This document shows, one piece after another, positions 9,719 to 18,619 of a stretch of DNA of 64,000 nucleotides (within the stretch, counting starts at the first letter, position 1; every line of letters starts with the position of its first letter). Source of the DNA: Acinetobacter rongchengensis. Lineage in GTDB: Bacteria; Pseudomonadota; Gammaproteobacteria; Pseudomonadales; Moraxellaceae. Below the pieces are notes generated by a model. The model was not told the origin of the DNA. It saw only the letters and a list, made by a program, of their open reading frames with translations, and did not search any database. A program made the translations under genes and the position numbers. Location of the stretch: positions 48,536 to 112,535 of the forward strand of contig NZ_RAXT01000007.1 of NCBI RefSeq assembly GCF_003611475.1, read 5' to 3'.

Positions 9719-10252
9719 TTATGCGCTCCCTTTTAAATATGATTGTGCAACTTTAAGATAAATATTTGCAGCACCAGCTAGTTTTTCTTTTAACGATAAA
9801 TCGGTAGGGTATTCTTTCACTGCCAGTTCAGCGACCAGTTTAGGTAAAATTAAAGCTTCCATTTTATTTAAACAACGGACCAAACGAATAGCATTCGCCA
9901 CATCACCATCTGCAATCATGCGATCATTGGCAAAAGCCTGAGCTGTACTTTCTTGGAAAGAAAATACTAAAAAAGCATGATGGACGTGCTTAAATATTAT
10001 TGAAAGGTCAGGTTTACCGTCCATAGATTTAACCAGTTCAAGCTGATGGTTTTGATTTACTTTGGCAATGAATGCAGCTCCATTTGGAAAAACTTTCATT
10101 GAGAGTGTAAAACCAACAGGGAGAGCTGATACTTCATGTTTTATTTCGTCATCAACTTGACTCGCCATAACTAAGCCTCTGCCAATCACATCCATCATGA
10201 CTTTGACATAAGCTTGCTCTAAAGCGGGTTTAACAGATTTACTTGCAATCAC
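9719..10252 (-). CDS. Small SCP2-like protein, partner of the iron alcohol dehydrogenase
   Basis: A 177-residue soluble protein with no signal peptide or membrane helix. The middle part (about residues 45-125) reads like a sterol-carrier-protein-2 type fold: VGFTLSMKVFPNGAAF, then GKPDLSIIFKHVHHAFLVFS, then IADGDVANAIRLVRCLNKM. I recognise the pattern but cannot confirm the family. It starts at GTG (10252) with an AAGGA site 7 bases upstream. The downstream alcohol dehydrogenase begins 3 bases after its stop, pointing to coupled expression. A role in binding or presenting a hydrophobic substrate to the dehydrogenase is a hypothesis. Confidence 0.7.
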   Translation of the reverse strand: MIASKSVKPALEQAYVKVMMDVIGRGLVMASQVDDEIKHEVSALPVGFTLSMKVFPNGAAFIAKVNQNHQLELVKSMDGKPDLSIIFKHVHHAFLVFSFQESTAQAFANDRMIADGDVANAIRLVRCLNKMEALILPKLVAELAVKEYPTDLSLKEKLAGAANIYLKVAQSYLKGSA

Positions 10253-10320
10253 ACGCTTGTCCTTTTTGAATTGTATTTCTGTTTTAGAGTAATTACTCTA
10301 ATTTGTTTTGATGCAAAAAG

Positions 10321-10346
10321 AAAGTCATTTATTCAGAAATGACTTT
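10321..10346 (-). terminator. Terminator spanning the lipB stop codon
   Basis: AAAGTCATTT pairs with AAATGACTTT around a 6-base loop and on the minus strand is followed by TCTTTTT. The last codons and stop of lipB (10329) lie inside the stem, so the terminator is embedded in the coding end. Confidence 0.75.
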
Positions 10347-10994
10347 AACGTCATTAAAGTAACCGCTCTGTTGTAAATATTCAATTACATCATGGCATAA
10401 TTGCTTGTAATCAGGATAGTTTTTAACGAGATCACAAATACGAACCATTTCTAAACCAGCATATCCACATGGGTTAATGGTGTGAAAACCATCTAAATGA
10501 CAATCAATATTCAAAGCTAAACCGTGATAACTGCGGCCTTTTCGAATTTTAAAACCAAGCGATCCAATTTTTTGATCATTCACATACACACCGGGTGCAT
10601 CAGGTTTTGCATAGGCTTCGATATCGTATTTTTTGAGCAGATTAATCATTAAGTTTTCTGCATAAGTGACCAGTGTGCGTACATTCCATTTCAAGCGATT
10701 TAAATCAAACATGAAGTAAATGACCATTTGACCAGGACCATGCCATGTGACTTGTCCGCCACGATCTGATTGCACAATCGGAATATCGCTTGGGACTAAA
10801 ATATGCTCAGGTTTTCCTGCTTGCCCTTGGGTGAGTACATCAGGATGCTGCAAAATCCAAAGTTGGTCAGGGGAGTGTTCATCACGCTGTTCAGTATAAG
10901 ATTTCATTTCGTGAAAGCGGTCTGAATAAGGCGTGAGTTGGGAATATTGACGGATAATGAGAGAAGGTTTTAGAACAGCATCATTCACAGACAT
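10329..10994 (-). CDS. lipB: Octanoyl-[acyl-carrier-protein]:protein N-octanoyltransferase
   Basis: Transfers octanoyl from acyl carrier protein to the lipoyl domains of 2-oxoacid dehydrogenases and GcvH, the first step of lipoate synthesis. The 221 residues match the family. The [20 protein letters not shown] segment is the LipB signature. Catalytic Lys and Cys are visible in [10 protein letters not shown] and [10 protein letters not shown]. It stands alone on the minus strand with its own terminator, near the DUF493 gene at 12.1 kb, a neighbourhood shared with many gammaproteobacteria. Confidence 0.96.
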   Translation of the reverse strand: MSVNDAVLKPSLIIRQYSQLTPYSDRFHEMKSYTEQRDEHSPDQLWILQHPDVLTQGQAGKPEHILVPSDIPIVQSDRGGQVTWHGPGQMVIYFMFDLNRLKWNVRTLVTYAENLMINLLKKYDIEAYAKPDAPGVYVNDQKIGSLGFKIRKGRSYHGLALNIDCHLDGFHTINPCGYAGLEMVRICDLVKNYPDYKQLCHDVIEYLQQSGYFNDVKVISE

Positions 10995-11204
10995 GCGTCC
11001 TTTAAAAATTCAAATAAAATCGATTATAAAGAAATTTACTCAAGAATGGCGAAGTCTAAAACGATTATATCAATATTTCCTCAGTGTTTATTGATCTGTT
11101 TAAAGATTAAAGTCAAAAATGAAATGAGAATATTTTTTATCTATTACAAAAAAGCTGATATAAATTTTCAATTTCGATGCATTCTATAGAGTGATAACAA
11201 CGAC

Positions 11205-11951
11205 ATGGACTCTATTAAAATGACAACACAACCACGTTATATTATTCAAACAGGTACAACCCCTGCACCAGAAACAATTTATATTCAAGTCACCAAAGAT
11301 GGACCCTATTTAGTGCATGGAAGCCCTAAACTCTTGCAAGTTTTTATTGAAAAAAATGAGACAGGGAACTCGGGACGCTATAGGGAAGGTAAAACATTTG
11401 AAAGCCAAGATAAAATGTATTTGTGTAGATGTGGACATAGTAAAAAAGCGCCATTTTGTGATGGATCACATTTAAAAGCCGGTGAAGATTTAACGGAAGC
11501 AAAAAACTTTACACCTTTGCTCGAAGGCTCTTCAGAAATTGATGGACCTACTCAGATTTTGACGGATAATGAAAATTATTGTGCATTCTCAAGATTTTGT
11601 GACAATGGTAATCGTGTCTGGAATGAAGTCCAAATGCAAGGTAAACAACACGAGCAACTAACTGAATTTATGGTACATAATTGCGCTGCTGGACGATTGC
11701 TGGTTTGGGATAAAAAAACGTTACAACCGATAGAAATCGCCGAAGATGCAGGTATTTACCCCATTGAAGATCCTGGCATTGGGTGTAGTGGCCCATTAAT
11801 GGTACGTGGTGGAGTGCGTGTAGAAAGTGCAGATGGGCAATCTTATGAAATTCGTAACCGTCAGGCATTATGCCGTTGTGGAAAATCATCCAATAAACCA
11901 TTTTGTAATGGGGCACATGCTTCGGTGAAATATCAGGATGGGATTGAGTAG
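11205..11951 (+). CDS. Double CDGSH iron-sulfur protein
   Basis: A 248-residue protein with two CDGSH-type [2Fe-2S] sites. The first is CRCGHSKKAPFCDGSH (about residues 69-84). The second, near the C-terminus, is CRCGKSSNKPFCNGAH; it departs from the consensus but keeps the three Cys and one His ligands. The segment between them has additional cysteines. Bacterial tandem CDGSH proteins are redox proteins of largely unknown role. The start may be the ATG at 11205 or the one at 11220; neither has a clear ribosome binding site. The gene has no operon partner. Confidence 0.87.
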   Translation: MDSIKMTTQPRYIIQTGTTPAPETIYIQVTKDGPYLVHGSPKLLQVFIEKNETGNSGRYREGKTFESQDKMYLCRCGHSKKAPFCDGSHLKAGEDLTEAKNFTPLLEGSSEIDGPTQILTDNENYCAFSRFCDNGNRVWNEVQMQGKQHEQLTEFMVHNCAAGRLLVWDKKTLQPIEIAEDAGIYPIEDPGIGCSGPLMVRGGVRVESADGQSYEIRNRQALCRCGKSSNKPFCNGAHASVKYQDGIE

Positions 11952-12102
11952 TGTTTTCACGTATTTTTGCTTTTTGAAAAGCAAGCTATTATCCAAGTAA
12001 AGCCAGTTGAGTGTCTTGGTTATTGAGTATCGTGATTGTACTGTGGGGCAAAGGTTCGTTTAAAATGATAAGTAGCTTTTATTGAATACGAATCTTAGAA
12101 AT

Positions 12103-12132
12103 AAAAAAACACGTTAATTAACGTGTTTTTTT
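12103..12132. terminator. Bidirectional terminator
   Basis: A self-complementary hairpin centred on CACGTTAATTAACGTG with A7 before and T7 after it serves the convergent CDGSH gene and DUF493 gene. Confidence 0.85.
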
Positions 12133-12145
12133 ATTCATTTCTAAA

Positions 12146-12433
12146 TTACAACGCAGTACGAATATGTTCGCAAGCAGCTAAATCAGCATAAAGGGCATGA
12201 ACTTGTTCAAGTTCATCAAAACGTAATTGTGCAGTAATTGAATGATACTTGCCTGTACGTGATGGTTGTACAACAAGTGTTGCTTCATCAAATTCTGGGA
12301 AATGTTTTACCAAAATTTCTACAACTGCACCTTTGAGTTCTTCACCCGAATTACCAATCAATTTAATTGGGTAATCCATTGGAAAAACCCAAAGATCTTC
12401 TTGTAATTCACGAGATGGAGTGCGGTCTAACAT
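12146..12433 (-). CDS. DUF493 (YbeD-like) protein
   Basis: A 95-residue protein of the DUF493/YbeD family, a small ACT-like alpha/beta domain. Conserved features are the WVFPMDYPIKLIG N-terminal strand and the SRTGKYHSITAQLRF segment. YbeD is encoded next to lipB in E. coli and has been suggested to play a regulatory role in lipoate or amino-acid metabolism, without proof. Here lipB is on the same strand but about 1.2 kb downstream with the CDGSH gene between. It follows rpoD, which has its own terminator in the 111-base gap. A good AGAGGTG site precedes the ATG. Confidence 0.88.
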   Translation of the reverse strand: MLDRTPSRELQEDLWVFPMDYPIKLIGNSGEELKGAVVEILVKHFPEFDEATLVVQPSRTGKYHSITAQLRFDELEQVHALYADLAACEHIRTAL

Positions 12434-12454
12434 GTTTCACCTCTAATTTATAAA

Positions 12455-12480
12455 CAAAGCCTGCGAGAATGCAGGCTTTG
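12455..12480 (-). terminator. rpoD terminator
   Basis: CAAAGCCTGC and its complement flank a short loop, 65 bases after the rpoD stop on the minus strand. The T-rich tail is short. Confidence 0.75.
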
Positions 12481-12544
12481 TATTTCTCTTAATTACTTAA
12501 TGGGGATCCTCGATTGTTTTTCAAGTCCCTAAAGTAATCTTAGA

Positions 12545-14434
12545 TTAATCATTTTCTAAGAAAGAACGCAAATGCTCTGAACGTGATGGATGGCGAAGCT
12601 TACGTAAGGCTTTCGCTTCAATCTGACGAATACGTTCACGTGTTACGTCAAACTGTTTACCCACTTCTTCCAAGGTGTGATCCGTTGGCATATCAATACC
12701 AAAACGCATTTTCAATACTTTGGCTTCACGTTCAGTTAAGTTTTCCAATACTACGCGTGTTGCTTCTTTTAAGCCTTCTGAAGTCGCAGCATCGACTGGA
12801 GAGGTGATGTTACCATCTTCAATAAAGTCACCAAGATGCGAATCTTCATCATCACCAATCGGCGTTTCCATAGAAATCGGTTCTTTGGCAATTTTAAGCA
12901 CTTTACGAACTTTAACTTCGTCCATTTCCAAACGTTCACCTAGTTCTTCAGGTGTTGGTTCACGACCCATTTCTTGAAGCAATTGGCGAGATACACGGTT
13001 GATCTTGTTAATGGTTTCGATCATGTGTACTGGAATACGAATAGTACGTGCTTGGTCTGCAATCGAACGGGTAATCGCTTGACGAATCCACCATGTTGCA
13101 TAAGTTGAGAATTTATAACCACGACGGTATTCAAACTTATCCACGGCTTTCATCAAACCGATGTTACCTTCTTGAATCAAATCAAGGAATTGTAAACCAC
13201 GGTTGGTATATTTTTTCGCAATCGAAATAACCAAACGTAAGTTCGCTTCAACCATTTCTTTTTTTGCACGACGAGCTTTTGCTTCACCAATCGCCATACG
13301 TTTAGAAATGTCTTTAATTTCTTTCACATTCAGATTCAGTTCTTTTTCAATATCAGCAATCTTTTGTTGGAAAGCCAATACATCTGGACGAACTTTTTCT
13401 AAATATGCTTTTGATTCAGCAGGTGCTTTTGCAATTTGCTCGTCTAACCAAGCTGGATTTGATTCTTGGCCTGGGAAAGATGTACGGAATTGCGTACGAT
13501 TCATACGACCACGGCGAACTGCGTAACGCATAACTTCACGTTCTGAAGTACGAATTTGCTCATGTGTGCCACGAATCATTTCAGAAATGATATCGAATAA
13601 ACGAGGTGTAAATTTGAACATCATAAACACAGTTGCAAGCGATTCAATCGCTTCTTTGCCTTCAGGGCTATTGCGACCGTGTTTATTAAGCGTTTCTTTT
13701 GCAGTATTCCAAACCGATGCTAATTCTTCAAAACGAGCTTTAGCAATCTCTGGGTCTGGGCCTGATTCACCTTCAGAATCATCATCACCTTCAGATTCTT
13801 CTTCATCGTCATCATCATCCAGTTTTACATCTTTGGTTGGTTTTGCTGATGCACTTTCGTCATCATCTAACTCTTCAGCTTCTTCTTCTAAAACTTCAGG
13901 AATGATTTCATCTGACTCAGGATCTAAATAACCCGATAAAATATCTGCAAGGCGACGTTCGCCTGTTTCATAATCTTTATATTCTTGTAAAACCACTTCG
14001 ACAGCATTTGGCCAATATGCAATTGAATGCAATACGTCACGGATACCTTCTTCGATACGTTTGGCAATGCTAATTTCGCCTTCACGTGTTAAGAGTTCAA
14101 CAGTACCCATTTCACGCATATACATACGTACAGGGTCCGTGGTACGACCAGGTTCGTTTTCTACAGAAGCAAGTACGGCGGCAGCTTCTTCTTCCGCAAC
14201 TTCATCAGCAGCTTCGCTATTCCCTTCGAACATCGTATCATCAGATTCTGGTGCACGTTCGTGTACAGGAATACCAACGTCTTGAAGCATTTGAATAATG
14301 TCTTCAATCTGTTCGCTTTCAGTGATCGAGTCTGGCAGATGATCGTTAACCTCAGCGTAGGTTAAGTAACCTTGTTCTTTGCCTCGGCTAATAAGAGCCG
14401 CTACTTGTGAAGTAGGGGAATGCATTTCGCTCAT
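12545..14434 (-). CDS. rpoD: RNA polymerase primary sigma factor RpoD (sigma-70)
   Basis: Housekeeping sigma factor that directs RNA polymerase to -35/-10 promoters. The 629 residues contain region 1.1 at the N-terminus, region 1.2 at [11 protein letters not shown] (about residue 100), and a strongly acidic insert at about residues 171-224. Region 2 follows with [20 protein letters not shown] and [20 protein letters not shown], region 3 with [11 protein letters not shown], and region 4 ends with [20 protein letters not shown]. It is monocistronic, with a terminator after it. A composite stem-loop lies about 90 bases upstream of the start codon. Confidence 0.98.
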   Translation of the reverse strand: MSEMHSPTSQVAALISRGKEQGYLTYAEVNDHLPDSITESEQIEDIIQMLQDVGIPVHERAPESDDTMFEGNSEAADEVAEEEAAAVLASVENEPGRTTDPVRMYMREMGTVELLTREGEISIAKRIEEGIRDVLHSIAYWPNAVEVVLQEYKDYETGERRLADILSGYLDPESDEIIPEVLEEEAEELDDDESASAKPTKDVKLDDDDDEEESEGDDDSEGESGPDPEIAKARFEELASVWNTAKETLNKHGRNSPEGKEAIESLATVFMMFKFTPRLFDIISEMIRGTHEQIRTSEREVMRYAVRRGRMNRTQFRTSFPGQESNPAWLDEQIAKAPAESKAYLEKVRPDVLAFQQKIADIEKELNLNVKEIKDISKRMAIGEAKARRAKKEMVEANLRLVISIAKKYTNRGLQFLDLIQEGNIGLMKAVDKFEYRRGYKFSTYATWWIRQAITRSIADQARTIRIPVHMIETINKINRVSRQLLQEMGREPTPEELGERLEMDEVKVRKVLKIAKEPISMETPIGDDEDSHLGDFIEDGNITSPVDAATSEGLKEATRVVLENLTEREAKVLKMRFGIDMPTDHTLEEVGKQFDVTRERIRQIEAKALRKLRHPSRSEHLRSFLEND

Positions 14435-14750
14435 CTTTACTCTCTTCTCGTTGAATCAGTGGCAGTAAAAAACCGTGCATTATAGCACAATTCATATGAA
14501 TAAATTTGTGAATAGCTTACCTATTTCATCAGTGAAAACAGTCAAAAAACTGTCTGATGAAATATTTAAAAAATTTAAATTCAGTGCAATAGGTGGGGGT
14601 GAAATTGTTATTTTCAAGTTCATCCCATGTGTGTTTCAATCTTGAACCAAGAGTAAAATAGAAACATACAGGGTGGATTATATCATGCCAAAAAAATGGT
14701 CAGAAAAAAAGCCCCAAAATCGATTTAAATGCAAAAAAAACAAATAAAAC
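14435..14750. other. rpoD upstream region
   Basis: This 316-base gap holds no gene. It must contain the rpoD promoter on the minus strand. A two-tier inverted repeat is visible at 14523-14563: ATTTCATCAG pairs with CTGATGAAAT, and inside it ACAGT pairs with ACTGT. The rest is AT-rich with an A tract near 14730. Confidence 0.6.
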
Positions 14751-14779
14751 TTGACAAGTTTTTAGAAGCGGGATAAATA
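14751..14779 (+). promoter_or_regulatory. Sigma-70 promoter for the PA3496-like gene
   Basis: A consensus TTGACA at 14751-14756 is followed after exactly 17 bases by TAAATA at 14774-14779. The start codon of the small acidic protein gene lies 43 bases beyond. Confidence 0.75.
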
Positions 14780-14822
14780 GCGCCTAGACCCATTCACTTT
14801 TTTTCATTATGAGGTAGTTTTA

Positions 14823-15032
14823 GTGTCTTCTACAGATTTTGAACTAGATGATAACTACGGTGATGATGATGTTAGTTTTGATGAGTCATCAAGCAAAATT
14901 AGCGCTAAAGAATCCTTAGAAAAGCGTCGTTTAATAGATGACTTACTTGCTCAACGTCGTTTAGAACGAGAGTTAAAAGATTTTGATTATGATCTTGATG
15001 ATGACGATCTTGACGACGACGAAGAAGATTAA
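14823..15032 (+). CDS. Small acidic PA3496-like protein
   Basis: A 69-residue protein starting at GTG (14823), with GAGG 8 bases upstream. The centre has a basic helix, LEKRRLIDDLLAQRRLEREL, like the core of the PA3496 family of putative envelope-integrity proteins. Both ends are highly acidic; the last 19 residues are almost all Asp, Glu or Tyr/Leu. It has no signal peptide or membrane segment. The UPF0149 gene follows 67 bases later on the same strand. The molecular role is unknown. Confidence 0.72.
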   Translation: MSSTDFELDDNYGDDDVSFDESSSKISAKESLEKRRLIDDLLAQRRLERELKDFDYDLDDDDLDDDEED

Positions 15033-15099
15033 AAATACATTGGGCATAGTGTGGGAAAATGCTATGCTTCACCCTGATACAAACTAAACTGGAAATAAA

Positions 15100-15627
15100 A
15101 TGAGTGCTTTAGATTTAGATCTGTTAAGTGACTATTTAGATGGTGACCAAAATGAATATGGTCTAGATTTTGCTGCGACTCATGGTTTTTTATGTGCGAC
15201 TGCTGTAGGCCCAACTTTTGACAAATGGCTTGATGAGCTATTTGACAATAATCAAAAGAAAGTACCTGCGGAAATCATTGCACAAATTAAGGCTTGGTTA
15301 GATGCGATTCGTCAAAACTTAGCCAATGAAGAAGGGATTGAGTTTCCTTTTGAAATTGAAGAAGCAGATGTTGAATCAAGTCTAGGCGACTGGAGTGTTG
15401 GTTTTGTAGACGCAATGTTCCTGAATGAAGATGCTTGGTTTGCACCAGAATACGAAGAGCAAGTTGTTGATTTAACACTACCAATGATGGTGTTTAGTGG
15501 TGTCGATGATGAAGACCCTCAAATGGAGTCTTTCCGTCGCAATGGTCAATTGATGGATGAAATAGCGGAAGAAATTCCAGACAATTTAAATGAAATTTAT
15601 TTGATGTATCATACGCCAGCGAAATGA
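15100..15627 (+). CDS. UPF0149 (YgfB/YecA-type) family protein
   Basis: A 175-residue soluble acidic protein of the UPF0149 family. The N-terminal pattern LDGDQNEYGLDFAATHGFLC and the GDWSVGFVDAMF helix are characteristic. Family members such as YgfB are all-helical; in Pseudomonas YgfB affects expression of beta-lactamase regulators, but no general function is established. There is no C-terminal SEC-type zinc motif. It probably shares a transcript with the small acidic gene upstream and is followed by a terminator. Confidence 0.85.
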   Translation: MSALDLDLLSDYLDGDQNEYGLDFAATHGFLCATAVGPTFDKWLDELFDNNQKKVPAEIIAQIKAWLDAIRQNLANEEGIEFPFEIEEADVESSLGDWSVGFVDAMFLNEDAWFAPEYEEQVVDLTLPMMVFSGVDDEDPQMESFRRNGQLMDEIAEEIPDNLNEIYLMYHTPAK

Positions 15628-15691
15628 TTATTCTTGAGCCGTTAATTGTGGCTCATGGATTAAACAGCAAGAAAGTCATTTAATGAAATTG

Positions 15692-15718
15692 AAAAGCACC
15701 TTTCGAAGGTGCTTTTTT
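15692..15718. terminator. Bidirectional terminator
   Basis: AAAAGCACCTT-tcg-AAGGTGCTTTTTT lies between the convergent UPF0149 and LysE-type genes. Confidence 0.88.
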
Positions 15719-15765
15719 ATGTTTTGTGCTTTGGTAATGCAACTGTATCTGCAACAAATCGATTT

Positions 15766-16368
15766 TTAATTTGTCAGTAACAAACAAAGCCCTAGACTGC
15801 TTAGTACAATGCCAATCATACGATTGATGATGACTTGTTTGAGTAGAATTTTATTTCTGATTGTAGGAGTAGAGCAAAATATAGAAATGGCTATAAACCA
15901 AATCAAGTGACTTATAGATATAAAACAGCCATAGCCAATCAGTTTTAGCAGGTGATTTTCTGCCGTGAGCAATTGCGCAAAGATGCTCATTACAAATAAA
16001 GTGGTTTTAGGGTTAAAACTATTGGTGAGTACACCTTGCCGAAACGCTTGCCATGGGTGGATAAAGCCGCTGCCTTGTGTGTCATTCACTTGTTGTTGAG
16101 TGAAAGTTTGGTATCCGATGTACATCAAATAGCCCGCACCAATATATTGAATAATATGCAAAAGGCTAGGTAGCAGGTGTTGTAAAAAACTAAGCCCCAT
16201 CAAACTATAACTAATGTGAATCCACACTGCACAAGCGATGCCATAGGCGGTATAAATGCCTTGCTTACGCCCATATAAATAGCTATTTCGACTCACCAAT
16301 GCGAAGTCAGCTCCAGGACTGATCACAGCCAGCAAGGTGACCGATGCAATCATTATTATTTCATTCAC
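15766..16368 (-). CDS. LysE/RhtB-family amino-acid exporter
   Basis: A 200-residue inner-membrane protein with about six hydrophobic helices. The N-terminal signature ISPGADFALVSRNSYLYGRK is the LysE/RhtB PGP-type motif, with ISPGAD in place of the more usual TPGP(D/N). These proteins export amino acids such as lysine, threonine or homoserine lactone. The divergent LysR-type gene at 16472, 103 bases away, is the likely regulator, a very common pairing. The exported compound cannot be deduced. Confidence 0.9.
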   Translation of the reverse strand: MNEIIMIASVTLLAVISPGADFALVSRNSYLYGRKQGIYTAYGIACAVWIHISYSLMGLSFLQHLLPSLLHIIQYIGAGYLMYIGYQTFTQQQVNDTQGSGFIHPWQAFRQGVLTNSFNPKTTLFVMSIFAQLLTAENHLLKLIGYGCFISISHLIWFIAISIFCSTPTIRNKILLKQVIINRMIGIVLSSLGLCLLLTN

Positions 16369-16471
16369 TCATTTAACCTTATTGGAATTGAATAAAAGGA
16401 TTTATATATTTTTCATATATTTGCTATAGTTAAAATCGAATTTAATTCTTATTTAAATATGAGTTTTTGGA

Positions 16472-17356
16472 ATGATTGAGCGATTATCATTGAATTCCCT
16501 CAAGTTTTTTTATTATGTGGCACGTTATGGCAGCGTAACAATCGCCGCGGAAAAGCTGTTTGTGACACAGGGCGCGGTCAGTAAGCAATTAAAGAACCTC
16601 GAAGAGGCGCTAGGTTTTACCTTATTTATTCGTGAAGGTAAAAAATTACAACTGACGGGTGATGGTGAGCTTTTGTTTGATTGTTGTCAGCAGGTCTTTC
16701 CACAAATTGATCAGTGTTTGGTGCAGTTAAAAGCACAATCTCAGTCGCATAAAACACTGACACTTTCATGTGAACCGACTATTGCGATGAAGTGGCTTAT
16801 TCCTCGATTAATTCAATTTAAGCAACGTCATCCACAGATTGAGATCAGCTTATTAACCGATGGTGGAGAGGTTGATTTTGAAACGCAATCGATTGATTTG
16901 GCTTTAAGGCGCAATGATTTTGATTGGGGGAACGCTGTTTATAGTGAAAAAATAGCAGACGAATATGTGCTTTGTATTGCACGAAAAAATAATTCATATT
17001 CAACGCAACAGCTTTTTGTTTCTAGCTCACGGCCCAAGTTATGGACGCAATTCAAGGACCGATATAAAGCTCAGTTTAAAGGTTTCCAAAAATTGACCTT
17101 AGAGCATTTCTATTTATGTATAGAGGCCTGTTTAGCGGGTTTAGGGGCGACTATCGTGTCAGGTTATATGGTTGAAAAAGAGTTGAATTTTCAATTGTTT
17201 GAAATGCTTACACCGATTGACCCTGATGGTTCTGCTTACTATTTGCTTTCAGCGACTCCTTTTGAGGATGATGTAGATAAAATGATTTTTAAGGACTGGC
17301 TTATAGAAGAAATGAGAGTGAGTCAATCCAAGCTTATTGCGCTTTCTAATCATTGA
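16472..17356 (+). CDS. LysR-type transcriptional regulator
   Basis: A 294-residue LTTR with the N-terminal winged helix-turn-helix (LNSLKFFYYVARYGSVTIAA, then KLFVTQGAVSKQLKNLE, about residues 5-45) and a C-terminal periplasmic-binding-like effector domain. The N-terminus resembles the GcvA-like subgroup. It is divergent from a LysE-type exporter and probably activates it when the amino acid accumulates. The shared 103-base gap is AT-rich, with TATATTTTTCATATATTT as a possible binding or promoter area. Confidence 0.9.
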   Translation: MIERLSLNSLKFFYYVARYGSVTIAAEKLFVTQGAVSKQLKNLEEALGFTLFIREGKKLQLTGDGELLFDCCQQVFPQIDQCLVQLKAQSQSHKTLTLSCEPTIAMKWLIPRLIQFKQRHPQIEISLLTDGGEVDFETQSIDLALRRNDFDWGNAVYSEKIADEYVLCIARKNNSYSTQQLFVSSSRPKLWTQFKDRYKAQFKGFQKLTLEHFYLCIEACLAGLGATIVSGYMVEKELNFQLFEMLTPIDPDGSAYYLLSATPFEDDVDKMIFKDWLIEEMRVSQSKLIALSNH

Positions 17357-17361
17357 GATAT

Positions 17362-17796
17362 CTAGAAATCGTGGCTTTTAGACAAGTATTTTTTGGATGA
17401 ATGCCACCAAACCAGATAGCTCGCAAAAAGAATACTTGGGCTACAGATAAGGAAAAGATAGAAGATGATCTCAAAATTACCGAAACATATAAATATCAGA
17501 TAGCATGTGGTGAGTATTGAAGCGATTAGTGGTTTAGTTCTTCCTAATTTATGATTATAAATCCAATGTTTTGTCATATAGATTAAAAATCCCCAAGAGG
17601 CGATCCCACAACAAACTGCGAGATAAAATATGATGCTTAGAAAAACGGTATCATCAAGAAAATTGATTGCAAGTTCAAGAACGAAAGGAATGCTCAATAA
17701 AAAAAATAATAATGCAGGCATAGAAAGAAGCAGAATGGCTAAACTTATCCAAAAGCGGTTTTTAATTTTATAGTTATAGATATTCATGTTGTACAT
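17362..17796 (-). CDS. Small four-helix membrane protein, unknown
   Basis: A 144-residue protein with four hydrophobic stretches at about residues 15-35, 48-70, 88-108 and 110-128, and basic loops between. I recognise no family. The ATG at 17796 and another three codons later (17787) are both possible starts. It converges with the LysR gene, with only 5 bases between the two stop codons and no terminator visible. It has no evident operon partner; tpm lies 118 bases upstream of its start on the same strand. Confidence 0.6.
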   Translation of the reverse strand: MYNMNIYNYKIKNRFWISLAILLLSMPALLFFLLSIPFVLELAINFLDDTVFLSIIFYLAVCCGIASWGFLIYMTKHWIYNHKLGRTKPLIASILTTCYLIFICFGNFEIIFYLFLICSPSILFASYLVWWHSSKKYLSKSHDF

Positions 17797-17914
17797 CCAT
17801 GCTTATTCTAAATAATTGTTTTATATATGTATTGATACTTGTGATATACGTAATTCAATAGAAATATTGTGGTAAGTTCAATCATGTTGAACAAAAAATT
17901 ACACACCTAAAATA

Positions 17915-18550
17915 TTATTCACGAGGTTTTAAACACCAAGCTTTTTCCATCGAATTTTGTCCTTTAAAACTGTCCGATAAATCAACTTGTTCTAATAACT
18001 TAATTTGATAAGCATCTTGATAATGTTGACGAATTTCAGCTTCAGTTACGGAAAAAGGAGGGCCTTCATAACTATTTTGATCATATTCATAACTGATGAT
18101 TAACTGAGGAACATAAGCTAATTCAGTCAGATGCGCTGTATATTGAATACGTGTCTTTTCAGGTAATGCAACCAACGCTGCTCGATCATAAATTGCATCG
18201 ATATGACCTAGTATATTTTTGCTGAGATGAAAAATATCGCCAACAAATAAGTCGATCCTTTCATGTTGATAATGAACCAATTCACCAACCTGATGCTGTG
18301 TAAATTCAAGCTGTAATTCATCGATGAGTGCATCAATAGCTTTTTGACTCAATTCAATCGCGGCAATACGGAATCCTTGAGCAAGTAACCATCCAATATC
18401 TAAAGATTTTCCACTTAATGGAATAAAAATACGTGCGTCTTTCGATAACTCAAGGAATTGCAAATTGTTGAGTAATAATGGATTAGGTTGAGGTAGGTGA
18501 AAACCAATTCTATTTTCTTGCCAACGTTGATGCCAAAATTCGTGTTCCAT
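17915..18550 (-). CDS. tpm: Thiopurine S-methyltransferase
   Basis: A 211-residue SAM-dependent methyltransferase of the TPMT family. In bacteria these methylate selenium and tellurium oxyanions as well as thiopurines. The N-terminal FWHQRWQENRIGFHLPQPNP segment is characteristic, followed by FIPLSGKSLDIGWLLAQGF (motif I) and IDAIYDRAALVALPE. The length matches the family. It is on the minus strand between a small membrane protein and a DedA gene, without an obvious operon link to either. Confidence 0.93.
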   Translation of the reverse strand: MEHEFWHQRWQENRIGFHLPQPNPLLLNNLQFLELSKDARIFIPLSGKSLDIGWLLAQGFRIAAIELSQKAIDALIDELQLEFTQHQVGELVHYQHERIDLFVGDIFHLSKNILGHIDAIYDRAALVALPEKTRIQYTAHLTELAYVPQLIISYEYDQNSYEGPPFSVTEAEIRQHYQDAYQIKLLEQVDLSDSFKGQNSMEKAWCLKPRE

Positions 18551-18619
18551 ATCAATCCTATAATTTATTGATCATTCAGTATGTTGTTTATTTCTAGAGT
18601 ATCCTATTTATCTTGCATA

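Noticed and set aside
13203..14298. Several plus-strand frames antisense to rpoD, rich in Ser
   Set aside because: The Ser runs are the antisense of Asp/Glu codons in RpoD's acidic insert.
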